The translations under genes and the position numbers were made by a program. The notes beneath the pieces were generated by a model. It saw nothing but the letters and a program-made list of their open reading frames with translations. It made no database searches and was not told the DNA's origin. Below are positions 46,375 to 57,064 of a DNA stretch of 64,000 nucleotides, piece by piece (position 1 is the stretch's first letter; each line of letters starts with the position of its first letter). Source of the DNA: Corynebacterium minutissimum (GTDB lineage Bacteria; Actinomycetota; Actinomycetes; Mycobacteriales; Mycobacteriaceae); NCBI RefSeq assembly GCF_000988205.1, contig NZ_LAYQ01000021.1, positions 1 to 64,000 on the forward strand, in the 5' to 3' direction.

Positions 46375-47876
46375 TTGATGCCCTCCTTCTTGGCTTGGGC
46401 GAGGAGTTCTTGAGCTTCGTCAGTGTTGAACCATTGGCGGAAGGACTTCTTCGGCGGAACGGCAGTATCGCGTACCTCGGACCAACCAGACATGAACAGC
46501 GGCAGCTTGTCGATGACTCCGTTGAAACCACCGAGGACACGGCCGAGTGCCACCATGTGGGTGATCTGGTTCCAGATCTTCGGGTTCTTCCACACCAGCT
46601 CCACGACCTGGAAGAGCTTCTCCTCGACCGGCGGGGTGGCGTGGGTGACCTTCTGGTAGCGGTTTTCCAGAATGACCTGGGAGAGCGGGATGCGCACCGG
46701 GCACACCTCGTCGCAGCGGCCGCACAGGGAGCAGGCATAGGGCAAGCTTGCCGACGGATCGTTGTGGTCCTTCATGCCAGTCAGCTGCGGCGTCAGGGAG
46801 ATGCCGATCGGGCCTGGGTAGACCGAGCCATAGGCGTGGCCGCCGGCGCGCTCGTAGACCGGGCAGACGTTCAGGCAAGCAGAGCAACGGATGCATTTGA
46901 GCGCCTCGTGGCCGACGGGGGAAGACAGAGCAGCGGTGCGGCCGTTATCCAGCAGCACGATGTGGAAGTTCTGCGGGCCGTCGCCCTCGGTAACACCCGA
47001 CCACATGGAGGTGTACGGGTTCATGCGCTCCGCGGTGGAGGAGCGCGGCAGCAGCTGCAGGAAGACCTCGAGGTCCTGGAAGGTCGGGACAAGCTTCTCA
47101 ATACCCATCACGGTAATGAGGGTCTCCGGCAGGGTCAGGCACATGCGGCCATTGCCCTCGGACTCCACGATGTTGATGGTGCCGGTTTCTGCCACACCGA
47201 AGTTAGCGCCGGAGATGGCGACCTTGGCCTTCATGAACTGCTCGCGCAGGAACTGACGGGATGCCTCAGCCAGTTCCGCCGGCTCGGCCTTGAGGGAGTC
47301 ATCGGTATTCGGCATCTTGTTGACAAAGATGTCACGAATCTCCGCGCGGTTGCGGTGGATGGCCGGGACCAGAATGTGGGAGGGCTTGTCGTCGCCGAGC
47401 TGGACGATGAGCTCCGCCAAGTCAGTTTCCTGGGCGTGGATGCCGGCCTCTTCCAGGTGCTCGTTGAGGGCGATTTCCTGGGTGGCCATGGACTTGATCT
47501 TGACCACCTCGGTCTCACCGGTCTCGCGGATAAGGCCCTCGATGATCTCGTTGGCTTCCTTGGCGTCGCGTGCCCAGTGGACGATGCCGCCGCGCTTGGT
47601 CACCTGCTCTTCGAACTGAACCAACAGTTCGCCCATGCGCACGGCGACGTCATCTTTGAGTGCGGAGCCGGCGTCGCGAAGCTGCTCCCAGTCCGGGGTT
47701 TCATCCACGGCGTGCTGGCGCTTGTCACGAATGGTGGTGGTGGCGTGGTGCAGATTGCGGCGCTGGGTGGCGTTGTTGAGGCCCACGTGAGCCAGCGGCA
47801 CGAAGGCCTTCGAGCCGCGCAGGTTGCCGTAGCCTTCAGGAGCGCGCGGAGGAGTGGTGTCGAGGAAGGAAGTCAT
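46371..47876 (-). CDS. lutB: Iron-sulfur lactate oxidation subunit LutB
   Basis: A 501-residue protein of the LutB/YkgF family: a LUD domain (about 60-300), then two [4Fe-4S] motifs, CIRCSACLNVCP and CSLCGRCDEVCP, near 305-375, and a C-terminal DUF3390-like part. It carries electrons in oxidation of L-lactate to pyruvate. Its ATG shares one base with the lutA stop (TAATG), so translation is coupled; lutC overlaps its end. The in-frame extension to 47921 lies within lutA and is rejected. Confidence 0.95.
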   Translation of the reverse strand: MTSFLDTTPPRAPEGYGNLRGSKAFVPLAHVGLNNATQRRNLHHATTTIRDKRQHAVDETPDWEQLRDAGSALKDDVAVRMGELLVQFEEQVTKRGGIVHWARDAKEANEIIEGLIRETGETEVVKIKSMATQEIALNEHLEEAGIHAQETDLAELIVQLGDDKPSHILVPAIHRNRAEIRDIFVNKMPNTDDSLKAEPAELAEASRQFLREQFMKAKVAISGANFGVAETGTINIVESEGNGRMCLTLPETLITVMGIEKLVPTFQDLEVFLQLLPRSSTAERMNPYTSMWSGVTEGDGPQNFHIVLLDNGRTAALSSPVGHEALKCIRCSACLNVCPVYERAGGHAYGSVYPGPIGISLTPQLTGMKDHNDPSASLPYACSLCGRCDEVCPVRIPLSQVILENRYQKVTHATPPVEEKLFQVVELVWKNPKIWNQITHMVALGRVLGGFNGVIDKLPLFMSGWSEVRDTAVPPKKSFRQWFNTDEAQELLAQAKKEGIK

Positions 47877-48661
47877 TAGAGCATCTTCTCCTTGGAGTAG
47901 GCCGCAGAGGTAGGAGTCCACGGGTGTTCCTTGGTGGAGGCGAGGATTTCCGCCAAGTGGATAGCGCGAACACCGGAGCGCTGGCGAGCCAGAGCACCGC
48001 CGATGTTCATCAGGCAGGAGGAGTCACCGCCGGTGACGTACTCGGCCTCAGTTTCGCGGATGTGGCGGGTCTTATCACCGACCATTGCCGCGGAAACCTC
48101 GGCGTTCTTGAGCGCGAAGGTGCCACCGAAACCACAGCATTCTTCTGCATTTGGCAGCGGGGCGAGGTCGATTCCCTCGACCTCCTTCAGCAGCTGGTAG
48201 GGGCGGTCACCCAACTTGAGGAAGCGCAGGCCGTGGCAGGAGGGGTGGTAGGTCACGCGGTGGGGGAAGAAGGCGCCGACGTTGGTGACCCCGGCGACGT
48301 CGACAAGAAACTCCGGAAGGTCCAGCGTCTTGCCGGCTGCCTTCTTGGCGCCGTCCACATCAGCGGAGGTGCCGAAGCGGTCCGCGATCATCTCGTGCTG
48401 CTCGCGCACGGCGCCCACGCAGGAGCCGGAGGCAGAAACCACGTAATCAATGGAGGGATCCGCGAAGGCGTCCGCATAGGTGCGGATCATGCCCAAGGTC
48501 TGCTCCTGGTAGCCGGTGTTGATGTGCATCTGGCCGCAACAAGTCTGTTCCTCGGGGAAGACGACGTCGTAGCCCAGGCGGGAGAGGATCAGGGCCGTGG
48601 CCTTGTGGGCATCGGGGAAAAGTGAGTCACCGATGCAGGTGGAAAACAATGCTATTCGCAT
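47876..48661 (-). CDS. lutA: Lactate oxidation subunit LutA
   Basis: A 261-residue CCG-domain protein with the two cysteine-rich motifs of the family (EEQTCCGQ near 50, EECCGFGG near 180) that bind an iron-sulfur cluster. It is the first gene of lutABC. ATG 48661 (MRIALFSTCIGD) follows GGAG; the upstream in-frame start at 48712 would overlap the operator-like palindrome. Confidence 0.94.
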   Translation of the reverse strand: MRIALFSTCIGDSLFPDAHKATALILSRLGYDVVFPEEQTCCGQMHINTGYQEQTLGMIRTYADAFADPSIDYVVSASGSCVGAVREQHEMIADRFGTSADVDGAKKAAGKTLDLPEFLVDVAGVTNVGAFFPHRVTYHPSCHGLRFLKLGDRPYQLLKEVEGIDLAPLPNAEECCGFGGTFALKNAEVSAAMVGDKTRHIRETEAEYVTGGDSSCLMNIGGALARQRSGVRAIHLAEILASTKEHPWTPTSAAYSKEKML

Positions 48662-48911
48662 TTGTGAGCGCTCCTTAATCTGCCTCCATGTGGCTTGTCC
48701 CGTGCTGTGCACAGCGGAGTTGTGCTCGGATGCGCGCTACCAGGACAGCCGCACTGGGCATTTTTCGAGTGTGTACCTTTGAGCCTACCGCCCAAAACTC
48801 ACATTATCGACACGGGATTACCCCTCCTACCTGGCTTTTTATCGCAACACTAATGTTGTGAAATTCCTAACGTGCGGTGATGGTCGCAGCGGTCGCGGCC
48901 GATATGAGGCA
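48662..48911 (-). promoter_or_regulatory. lutABC promoter region with palindromes
   Basis: The 324-base gap between lldP and lutA has no gene. It holds a perfect palindrome, GCTGTGCACAGC (48704-48715), 43 bases from the lutA start, and a dyad CAACA-N4-TGTTG at 48845-48858. Either could bind a lactate-responsive GntR-type regulator (LldR/LutR); no such regulator gene is in the window. Confidence 0.4.
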
Positions 48912-48951
48912 ACCCCCAGACTGGGCGATGAAGACGCCCGAATCTGGGGGT
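48912..48951 (-). terminator. Hairpin after lldP
   Basis: ACCCCCAGA pairs with TCTGGGGGT, with an inner GGGCG/CGCCC stem. It begins about 35 bases past the lldP stop. A weak T-tract leaves open read-through into lutABC. Confidence 0.65.
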
Positions 48952-48985
48952 AGTTAGTGGTGTAGAACTTTATGGCTAAACCCTT

Positions 48986-50637
48986 TTAGGGGACCAAGAA
49001 GCCCAGCACGTTGGTCATGAGGAAGACGATGACGCACACGACGGCGAGGAAGGCGACGGAGTAGCCCACGACCGCCTTGAAGATGCGGGATTCCTCGCCC
49101 TCCATCTGCACGGCGGTGGCGGCGATGGCCAGTGACTGCGGGGAGATCATCTTGCCCACAACGCCACCGGAGGTATTGGCGGCCAGCATGAGGTCCGGAT
49201 TGACGCCGATGCGCTCGGCGGCGGTGACCTGCAGGTTGGCAAAGAGTGCGTTGGCGGAGGTATCCGAGCCGGTGACGGCGGTGCCGATCCAGCCAGGACG
49301 GGGGAGAAGAGCGCGAAGATGCCGCCGACAGAAGCCACGAACTGGCCGATGGAGATGGTTTGGCCGGAGTAGTTCATGGTGTAGGCCAGTGCGAGGACCA
49401 GGATGATGGTCAGCGCGGAGAACTTCATGCGGGAGACAACCTCGCCGAACTTGGTCAGCGGCGCGGAGGCGTCCAGCTTGTAGCGGCCGTTCTCGTTGAA
49501 GGTCATGTAGATAAGGGCCACGATGATGCCGGAAATCAGCAGTAGGGTTCCCGGGTTGCCCAGCACGTTGAACGTGAAGGCGGTGTCCATGGCGTGGCCT
49601 TCGGCGTCGAAGACGGTGCCGTCGAGAAGCGGCCAGGCAACGTTGACCTGGAGGAAGCCGAAGATGGCCGGCCATGCGGTGGCGATGGCGAAGACAGCGG
49701 TGACCACGGCATAGGGCAGCAGGGCCATCCAAATGCGGCTGCCGTTGAGATCCGTGACCTCCTCCTGGGCGGGCAGCTCCATGCGCTCGCGCAGGCTGTC
49801 GACACCCTTGGGCTTCCACACACGCAGGAAGATGAAGCCCGCGCCGAGGGAGACGATGCAGGCCACGACGTTGGTGAGCTGGTAGGCGAAGAAGGTAGCC
49901 GCGGCCCACTGGGCAATGGCGAAGGAGATGCCGATGACGGCCGCGGCGGGGCCGGCCTCCTTAACACCGCGCATGCCGTCAAGGATAAAGAGGATGAAGA
50001 AAGGCACGACGGCGGCAATGAGCAGGACCTGGAGGGAAATCAACGCGGCGATGTCAGCGGTCTGCTCGGCGGTGCGCCCGCCGACCGAGCCCGCGGTGGT
50101 GACTGGGATGCCCACCGCGCCGAAGGCCACGGGCGCGGTGTTGGCAATGAGCACCGTGGTGGCCGCCTTGAGCGGCTTAACACCCAAGGCCAGGATCATG
50201 GTCGCCGTAATCGCGACGGGAGCGCCGAAGCCGGCGAGGGCCTCCAGCAGGCCACCGAAGCAGAAGGCGATGAGGATGGCCTGGATGCGGATATCGCCAT
50301 CGCCCAGCAAGTCAAAGGTCTTGCGCAGGTCATTGAATCGTCCGGAAGCCACGGTCACTTCGTAGAACCAGATGGCGGTGATGATCACCCAGACGATGGG
50401 GAAGAGGCCAAAGAGTCCGCCGCGCACCGCGGAGGACAGGGCCATGCCGGTGGGCATGTCCATGCCAAAGACTGCGATGAGGAGTGCCACGAGAAGCGCT
50501 ACCGCACCCGAGGTATGGGCGCGGGCCTTGAGGCCCAAGAGCATGATGAAGAACGCGATGAGCGGCAGCGTGGACACCAGCGCGGTAAGCCCCACGTTGC
50601 CAGCAATGGCGTCGGTGGTGATGTTGAAGGTTGACAT
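48986..50637 (-). pseudogene. lldP: L-lactate permease LldP, frame broken once
   Basis: LctP-family lactate:proton symporter of about 550 residues with 12-14 helices. The main frame (from ATG 50637, MSTFNITTDAIAGNVG) includes the conserved FCFGGLLEALAGFGAPVAIT. It diverges after LFSPVL; adding one G near 49294 gives GWIGTAVTGSDTSANALFAN and continues through NTSGGVVGKMISPQ to the natural stop at 48986. Because both halves are otherwise perfect, the break is more likely a read error than decay. It supplies lactate to LutABC. Confidence 0.88.
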
Positions 50638-50688
50638 AAATCTCAATTCCAGTTGGCTCCCGCTGGCGTCCTCGTGGAGATCCCCAGG

Positions 50689-50806
50689 ATGCGGCACCGC
50701 ATGTTTCGGCCGAGCGAGAGGGCGAAAGATTGAATCGATTCAGATAACGCCTTTTAGGGTAGAACTTGGCGCTTCGCTGTGCTGCATTGTTCACCCGATG
50801 GGGGTG
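50689..50806. promoter_or_regulatory. Dyads between lldP and argS
   Basis: Three dyads lie in the divergent region: ATGCGG-CA-CCGCAT (50689-50702), TGAATCGATTCA (50731-50742) and TCACCC-N5-GGGTGA (about 50790-50806). The first two are nearer lldP. They are candidate operators; none matches a consensus I am sure of. Confidence 0.35.
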
Positions 50807-50873
50807 AGTGACCTTGCTAACGTCTGAGACCTGGTAGCGCCTCCAAGCGGCGGAGACGATAGACTTTGGCCCT

Positions 50874-52535
50874 ATGAATCCTGAAGATCTTTCCGTCCTG
50901 ATCAAGAACACTGCCGCCGCCGTGCTCACCGAGCATGAGCTGGACTCCTCCGTCCTGCCGGAGACCGTGAGCGTGGAGCGCCCGCGCAACCCGGAGCACG
51001 GCGATTACGCCACCAACCTGGCACTCCAGGTGGCCAAGAAGGCCGGCACCCAGCCCCGCGAGCTGGCGCAGTGGCTGGCGGATGCCCTCGCCGGCAATGA
51101 CGCCATCGATGAAGCATCCATCGCGGGCCCGGGATTCCTCAACATTCGCCTCGCTGCTGCTGCCCAGGGCGCCATCGTGGCCCAAGTCCTTAGCGCCGGT
51201 GCGGACTTTGGTAGCAACTCCACCTACCAGGGCAAGAAGATCAACCTGGAGTTCGTCTCCGCGAACCCGACCGGTCCTATCCACCTGGGTGGTACCCGAT
51301 GGGCCGCCGTGGGTGACTCGCTCGGCCGCGTGCTCGAAGCCTCCGGCGCGGAGGTGACCCGCGAGTACTACTTCAACGATCACGGCGGACAGATCGACCG
51401 TTTTGCACGTTCCCTGGTGGCCGCGGCCAAGGGCGAGCCCACCCCGGAGGACGGCTACGGCGGCGATTACATTAAGGAGATCGCGCAGGGGGTGCTGGAT
51501 CAGAACCCGGCAGCTCTCGATGGCAGCGACGCCGACGTGCAGGAAGCCTTCCGCTCTGCCGGCGTGGAGATGATGTTCGCCCAGATCAAGGAGTCCCTCC
51601 ACGAGTTCGGCGTGGACTTTGACGTCTACTTCCACGAGAATTCCCTCTTCGAGTCCGGCGCGGTGGAGAAGTCCATCCAGAAGCTCAAGGACAACGGCAA
51701 GCTCTACGAAGCCGAGGGTGCATGGTGGCTGAAGTCCACCGAGTACGGCGATGACAAGGACCGCGTGGTCATCAAATCCGATGGCAACGCCGCCTACATC
51801 GCCGGCGATATCGCCTACGTGGCCGATAAGTTTGACCGCGGCCACGACCTCGCCATCTACATGCTCGGTGCCGATCACCACGGCTACATCGCTCGCCTGC
51901 GCGCCTCGGCCCAGGCCCTGGGCTATGACCCGGAGGCCGTCGAAGTCCTCATCGGCCAGATGGTGAACCTCGTCCGCGATGGCCAGGCGGTCAAGATGTC
52001 CAAGCGTGCCGGCACCGTCATCACCCTTGATGACCTTGTCGAGGCTATCGGCGTCGACGGCGCGCGTTACTCCCTGGTGCGCTCCTCCGTGGATTCCAGC
52101 CTGGACATCGACTTGGGCCTGTGGGCTTCCCAGTCGGCGGATAACCCGGTCTACTACGTGCAGTATGGCCACGCCCGTATTTGCTCCATCCTGCGCAAGG
52201 CAGCAGAGCTGGGCTTCGACACCGCCGCGCTTGCCGACGGCCCCCTCGACCTCCTCACCCACGAGAAGGAAGGCGACCTCATCCGCACCCTAGGCGAGTT
52301 CCCCGAGGTTGTGGCCACCGCCGCTACGCTGCGTGAACCGCACCGCATCGCGCGTTACGCCGAGGAGCTTGCCGCCGTGTTCCACCGCTTCTATGACCAG
52401 TGCCAAGTGCTGCCGAAGGCTGGTGAAGAGACCGAGCCGATTCACTCCGCACGCCTCGCCCTGGCCAGCGCCACCCGCCAGGTCATGGCCAATGCCTTGA
52501 CCATGGTCGGGGTTAGCGCACCGGAGAAGATGTAA
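50874..52535 (+). CDS. argS: Arginyl-tRNA synthetase
   Basis: Class I synthetase of 553 residues that charges tRNA-Arg. [11 protein letters not shown] (signature near 133-137, HLGG in place of HIGH) and KMSKRAG (near 374, KMSKS motif) are clear. The N-terminal Arg-tRNA synthetase additional domain and C-terminal DALR domain are in place. It is followed after 12 bases by lysA, the argS-lysA operon known from C. glutamicum. Confidence 0.97.
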   Translation: MNPEDLSVLIKNTAAAVLTEHELDSSVLPETVSVERPRNPEHGDYATNLALQVAKKAGTQPRELAQWLADALAGNDAIDEASIAGPGFLNIRLAAAAQGAIVAQVLSAGADFGSNSTYQGKKINLEFVSANPTGPIHLGGTRWAAVGDSLGRVLEASGAEVTREYYFNDHGGQIDRFARSLVAAAKGEPTPEDGYGGDYIKEIAQGVLDQNPAALDGSDADVQEAFRSAGVEMMFAQIKESLHEFGVDFDVYFHENSLFESGAVEKSIQKLKDNGKLYEAEGAWWLKSTEYGDDKDRVVIKSDGNAAYIAGDIAYVADKFDRGHDLAIYMLGADHHGYIARLRASAQALGYDPEAVEVLIGQMVNLVRDGQAVKMSKRAGTVITLDDLVEAIGVDGARYSLVRSSVDSSLDIDLGLWASQSADNPVYYVQYGHARICSILRKAAELGFDTAALADGPLDLLTHEKEGDLIRTLGEFPEVVATAATLREPHRIARYAEELAAVFHRFYDQCQVLPKAGEETEPIHSARLALASATRQVMANALTMVGVSAPEKM

Positions 52536-52547
52536 GAAAAGGTATCG

Positions 52548-53885
52548 ATGACTGATTTCAATTCTCTTCCGGCCCACGTGTGGCCGCGCAACGCAGCGCG
52601 TGACTCCGATGGCGTGGTCTCGATTGGTGGCGTTTCCCTGACCGAGCTGGCCGAAGAATACGGCACCCCGCTCTATGTTTTCGATGAACAGGACTTCCGC
52701 TCGCGCTGCCGGGACATGGCCCAGGCCTTCGGCGGCCCTGACCACGTGCACTACGCCTCCAAGGCTTTCATCACCAAGCGCATCGTGCGCTGGGTAGACG
52801 AGGAGGGCCTGTGCCTCGACGTCGCCTCCCTCAATGAGGCCAAGCTAGCGCTCGCCGCGGACTTCCCGCCCGAGCGCATGACCGCGCATGGCAATAACAA
52901 GGAAGACGAGTACCTCGAGCTGTGCGTTAACGAGCGGATTGGCCATGTGGTGCTGGATAACGCGGAGGAGCTCTCGCGCCTCAACAGCATTGCTGCGGCC
53001 GCCGGCCGCGTGCAGCCGGTGATGATTCGCGTGAAGCCTGGCGTGGATGCCCACACGCACGAATTCATCGCCACGGCTCACGAGGACCAAAAGTTCGGCA
53101 TCTCCCTGTCCACCGGCGCTGCCTTCGAGGTGGCTCGCACGGTGCTGGAATCCGCGAACCTTAAGCTCGTGGGATTGCACTGCCACGTGGGCTCCTCGGT
53201 GTTTAATGCCGATGGTTTCAAGCTGGCAGCCGAGCGCGTGCTGAGCCTGTACAAGCGCATTCACTCCGAGCTCGGCGTTGCCCTCGAGGAGTTGGACTTG
53301 GGCGGCGGCTTCGGCATTCCCTACATGGAATACGAGGAAGCCCTCGACGTCGCCACGCTGGCCAAGGACCTGCTCGACGCCGTGGAGCGCACCGCTACTG
53401 AGCTCGGCATCAAGCCGCCTTTCGTGTTGGTGGAGCCCGGCCGCTCGCTGGTGGGGGCCTCCGCGGTCACCGTCTACCGCGTGGGCACGGTCAAGGATGT
53501 GGAGACCGGCAAGGCGGATCTGCCGATGCGCCGCTACCTCTCCGTGGACGGTGGCATGTCCGATAACATCCGGCCGGCGCTCTATGGCTCGGAGTACGAC
53601 GTGCGCGTGGTCAACCGCCGCACCCAGGGCGAGCCCGTAGATTCGCGCATCGTGGGCTTCCACTGCGAGTCCGGCGACATTCTGGTCAACGAGCGCCGTT
53701 TCCCCTCGGATATCACTACCGGGGATCTCCTCGCTTTCGCCACCACCGGTGCCTATCAGTACATGATGGCCTCGCGCTATAACGGTGCTTTGCGCCCGGC
53801 GGTCGTCTCCGTGCGTGACGGCAAAGCCTCGCTCATGCTGCGCCGGGAAACGGTGGAGGACTTGTTGGCGTTGGACGTCGACTAG
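52548..53885 (+). CDS. lysA: Diaminopimelate decarboxylase LysA
   Basis: PLP enzyme that makes L-lysine from meso-diaminopimelate. The PLP lysine is K72 (VHYASKAF); GGGFGIPY and the C-terminal HCESGDIL active-site segment are present. 445 residues, normal for the family. In C. glutamicum the operon is controlled by arginine and lysine. Confidence 0.97.
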   Translation: MTDFNSLPAHVWPRNAARDSDGVVSIGGVSLTELAEEYGTPLYVFDEQDFRSRCRDMAQAFGGPDHVHYASKAFITKRIVRWVDEEGLCLDVASLNEAKLALAADFPPERMTAHGNNKEDEYLELCVNERIGHVVLDNAEELSRLNSIAAAAGRVQPVMIRVKPGVDAHTHEFIATAHEDQKFGISLSTGAAFEVARTVLESANLKLVGLHCHVGSSVFNADGFKLAAERVLSLYKRIHSELGVALEELDLGGGFGIPYMEYEEALDVATLAKDLLDAVERTATELGIKPPFVLVEPGRSLVGASAVTVYRVGTVKDVETGKADLPMRRYLSVDGGMSDNIRPALYGSEYDVRVVNRRTQGEPVDSRIVGFHCESGDILVNERRFPSDITTGDLLAFATTGAYQYMMASRYNGALRPAVVSVRDGKASLMLRRETVEDLLALDVD

Positions 53886-53927
53886 CGCGGCGTTGCCACA
53901 GCTCACCGCATTTTATTCACAAAGATA

Positions 53928-53953
53928 TGGCCGGTCGCGCGTTGTGCCGGCCA
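53928..53953 (+). terminator. Possible terminator/attenuator after lysA
   Basis: TGGCCGG and CCGGCCA form a 7-bp stem with a 12-base loop, 42 bases after the lysA stop. No strong T-tract follows. Confidence 0.4.
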
Positions 53954-53982
53954 CTTCGCGTAGAAATAGACAGCTCGTTCTG

Positions 53983-53988
53983 TATAGT
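53983..53988 (+). promoter_or_regulatory. Probable hom-thrB promoter (-10)
   Basis: TATAGT at 53983-53988, within CTGTATAGTGAT, is a good corynebacterial -10 element 48 bases upstream of the hom start. The -35 region is not clear. It follows the possible lysA terminator, so hom-thrB is probably a separate transcript. Confidence 0.5.
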
Positions 53989-54036
53989 GATGGGCTAGCA
54001 CGTAACAATCATTCGCAATTTCAACAAGGGGACACC

Positions 54037-55361
54037 ATGACGATGACGAACCGTAGCAAGAAACCCGAAGGCGAACCCGTAGGAATCGCGCTGCTTGGAT
54101 TTGGCACCGTGGGCGCCGAGGTTTTCCGCCTCGTGCAGGAAAACGCTAACGCTTTTGCGCACCGCATTGGCGGCCCCGTGGAGATCCGCGGCGTCGCCGT
54201 GCACAACAAGAACAAGCTGCGCCCGGGCGTGCCGGCGGAGCTACTGACCGACGACGCCAAGGCACTTGTCCTGCGCGATGATATCGACCTCGTCGTCGAG
54301 GTCATCGGCGGCATTGATTTCCCGCGCGAGCTCGTCCTCGCGGCCCTCAACGCCGGCAAGTCCGTGGTTACCGCCAACAAGGCTCTCGTGGCCGCGCATG
54401 CGGATGAGCTCGCTGAGGCCGCCGACCGCGCTGACGTCGACCTTTATTTCGAGGCCGCCGTGGCCGCTGCCATCCCGGTGGTCGGCATGCTGCGCCGTTC
54501 CCTGGCCGGCGACAAGATCCAGCGCATCTCCGGAATCGTCAACGGCACCACGAACTTCATCCTGGACGCCATGGAGTCCACTGGTGCCTCCTATGAGGAC
54601 GCACTGGCTGAGGCCACCCGCCTGGCTACGCCGAGGCCGATCCCACCGCTGACGTGGAGGGCCACGACGCTGCCTCCAAGGCCGCCATCCTGGCTTCCCT
54701 GGGCTTCTACACCCGCCTGACCTTCGACGATGTCTACTGCGAGGGTATTTCCAAGATCACCGCGGATGACATCAAGGCTGCCAACCAGGCTGGCTACTCC
54801 ATCAAGCTGCTCGCCATCTGCGAGCGCCTCGTCGATGAGGAGACCGGTGCGGAATCCGTTAATGCCCGCGTGCACCCGACGCTGGTTCCGAAGGAGCACC
54901 CGCTGGCTTCGGTCAGCCAGTCCTACAACGCCATCTTCGTTGAAGCGGAGGCCGCTGGCTCTCTGATGTTCTACGGCAATGGTGCCGGCGGTAACCCCAC
55001 GGCATCCGCTGTGCTGGGTGATGTCATCGGTGCGGCACGCAACATTGTCCACGGCGGCCGTGCGCCGGGGGAGAACACCTACGCCAACCTACCTATTGCG
55101 GAGTTCGGAGAAGTGGAAACTCGTTATCACGTCGACATGGAAGTTGAAGACCGCACCGGCGTGCTCTCCGCCATTTCCGGTGTCTTTGCCCGCCATGGGG
55201 TCTCCCTGCGCACCGTGCGCCAGGAAGACGGCGATGCCACCGCTCGCCTCATCGTGGTCACCCACGCGGCGAAGGAAGCGGTGCTTGAGGATATCGTCGC
55301 TGCCCTCGGCGAGCTCGATGAGGTCAAGGCTGTCCACTCCGTCATCCGCCTCGGCGTCTAA
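54037..55361 (+). pseudogene. hom: Homoserine dehydrogenase, frame broken once
   Basis: NADPH-dependent enzyme that reduces aspartate semialdehyde to homoserine, the branch to threonine and methionine. The first frame has the Rossmann motif GFGTVG and NGTTNFILDAME; after EATRL the frame is lost. Adding one G near 54625 reads GYAEADPTADVEGHDAASKA and joins the rest, including the C-terminal ACT domain (YHVDMEVEDRTGVLSAISG) that gives threonine feedback. The repaired protein has 441 residues, as expected. Start ATG 54037 follows AAGGGG. Confidence 0.92.
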
Positions 55362-55378
55362 GGGTTTTAGGTACAACA

Positions 55379-56302
55379 ATGAGTATCGATATCGAAGTAG
55401 GCACCAAGGTCACGGTTCAGGTCCCGGCCTCCTCGGCCAACCTGGGCCCGGGCTACGACACCCTCGGCATCGCGCTGAGCCTTTACGACACCGTGGAGGT
55501 CGAGGTCACCCGCTCCGGCTTGGAGGTAGAAATCTTCGGCGAGGGCGCCGAAGAGCTGCCGCGCGACGGCTCCCACCTTGTGGTCAAGGCCATCCGCTCC
55601 GCACTCAAGGCCGCCGATGTCGAAGTCACCGGCCTGCGCGTGGTGTGCACGAATAACATCCCGCAGTCCCGCGGCTTGGGCTCCTCAGCGTCTGCCGCGG
55701 TGGCCGGCGTGGCCGCGGGCAATGGCCTAGCGGGATTCCCGCTTTCGGAACAGCAGGTTGTGCAGCTGTCCTCGGCGTTCGAAGGGCATCCGGATAACGC
55801 AGCTGCCTCTGTGTTGGGCAACGCCGTGGTCTCTTGGACGACCGTGCCTGTCGACGGCCGCTCGCTGCCGGAGTACCGTGCCGCGACCTTGGACGTGCAC
55901 CCGAGCATTAAGGCCACGGCCTTGGTACCGGACTTTCATGCGTCGACGCAAGCCGTGCGCCGCGTGCTGCCCTCGCACGTCACGCATGCCGATGCCGCCT
56001 TCAACGTCTCCCGCACTGCAGTAAACGTGGCGGCGCTGACCACCTACCCGGACCTGCTGTGGGAGGGTACCCGCGACCGCCTGCACCAGCCCTATCGCGC
56101 TGATGTCCTGCCGGTCACCGCGGAGTGGGTGAACCGCTTGCGCAACCGCGGCTACGCCGCCTATCTCTCCGGCGCTGGCCCCACCGTCATGGTCCTGCAC
56201 ACCGAGCCCATCGAGGAGGAGATCCTCGATGATGCCCGCGGGCAGAACCTGCGCGTGCTGGAGCTGGAGGTCGCCGGGCCGGTCTCCGTCGAGCGCGGTT
56301 AG
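55379..56302 (+). CDS. thrB: Homoserine kinase ThrB
   Basis: GHMP kinase of 307 residues that phosphorylates homoserine on the way to threonine. The ATP-binding [16 protein letters not shown] (about 84-99) and the N-terminal [12 protein letters not shown] are intact. It follows hom by 17 bases in the known hom-thrB operon. Confidence 0.97.
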   Translation: MSIDIEVGTKVTVQVPASSANLGPGYDTLGIALSLYDTVEVEVTRSGLEVEIFGEGAEELPRDGSHLVVKAIRSALKAADVEVTGLRVVCTNNIPQSRGLGSSASAAVAGVAAGNGLAGFPLSEQQVVQLSSAFEGHPDNAAASVLGNAVVSWTTVPVDGRSLPEYRAATLDVHPSIKATALVPDFHASTQAVRRVLPSHVTHADAAFNVSRTAVNVAALTTYPDLLWEGTRDRLHQPYRADVLPVTAEWVNRLRNRGYAAYLSGAGPTVMVLHTEPIEEEILDDARGQNLRVLELEVAGPVSVERG

Positions 56303-56307
56303 CCTAG

Positions 56308-57006
56308 CTAGCTGCTCTCTTCCACATCGATTCGGCACACGCCGTTTCCGGCTTTAGGAATGAGCTTCAGGCTAAGCCGCCCGCCGGAATCGGCAGCCGC
56401 TTGATCTAGGTAACCATCATGGATGGCGCAGACGAAGGGGGAGGGCTGAATTCCGGCCGTGACGAACGGGCAGGCGTGGAGTTGCACTGTGGTGCGGCCT
56501 TCCTCGGCGAATTGCTCCACCGAGGTTACCGGGTCAAAGCCCATATCGCGCATCGTCCGGTAGAGCGGTGCCAGTGCCTCAGCACCGCGGCTGTTCGCCG
56601 TGGCTTTAGCCCACGCGCGGCCGATCTCTCGTGCTTGCTCGGATGAAAAGTCATTGAGCTGCTCTTTATCCGCCAGCGCTGTGACCAAGACGCTAATCAG
56701 CGTGACGTATTCCTCCGCCACCGAACGGTTGTCGGGTACTCGTACTTGGAAGATCAGGGAGGGGCGCCCGCGCCCGTGCGCTGGGGCGGTAACTACCCGC
56801 ACCGCGCCGGCGTTAACGAGCTCATCAAGGTGGCCGCGCGCGGTGTTAACGTGCATCCCCAGTTCCTGTGCAATCTCGGCGGCACGTGCTCCTTGCGGGA
56901 ATGTCTGCAGGGTTGAGAGAACCTCGCTCTGTTTGGGGGAGAGCTTCATCGTGTCAGGAAACAGCTCAGTAGACGAGCGCGGGCTATGCGCAGATGACGT
57001 AGACAT
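56308..57006 (-). CDS. arnR: ArnR-like redox/anaerobiosis regulator
   Basis: A 232-residue winged-helix regulator (ARAAEIAQELGMHVNTARGH at 41-60) with a C-terminal domain carrying exactly three cysteines, C179, C193 and C224. In C. glutamicum the narKGHJI repressor ArnR lies just after thrB and needs three cysteines for an iron-sulfur cluster; position and cysteine count fit here. The start ATG 57006 follows AAGGAGAGG; a TTG-initiated reading from 57027 would overlap that site. It converges on thrB (5-base gap) and is co-directional with molybdate transport. Confidence 0.7.
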   Translation of the reverse strand: MSTSSAHSPRSSTELFPDTMKLSPKQSEVLSTLQTFPQGARAAEIAQELGMHVNTARGHLDELVNAGAVRVVTAPAHGRGRPSLIFQVRVPDNRSVAEEYVTLISVLVTALADKEQLNDFSSEQAREIGRAWAKATANSRGAEALAPLYRTMRDMGFDPVTSVEQFAEEGRTTVQLHACPFVTAGIQPSPFVCAIHDGYLDQAAADSGGRLSLKLIPKAGNGVCRIDVEESS

Positions 57007-57064
57007 AAACGGCCTCTCCTTGGACAATGCTACGAGGATCTTACATCTGCTCGCAGCTCTTCCC

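Noticed and set aside
53886-54036. Amino-acid riboswitch or leader peptide before hom
   Set aside because: Only a short stem and a promoter are visible; no leader frame rich in Thr or Ile codons.
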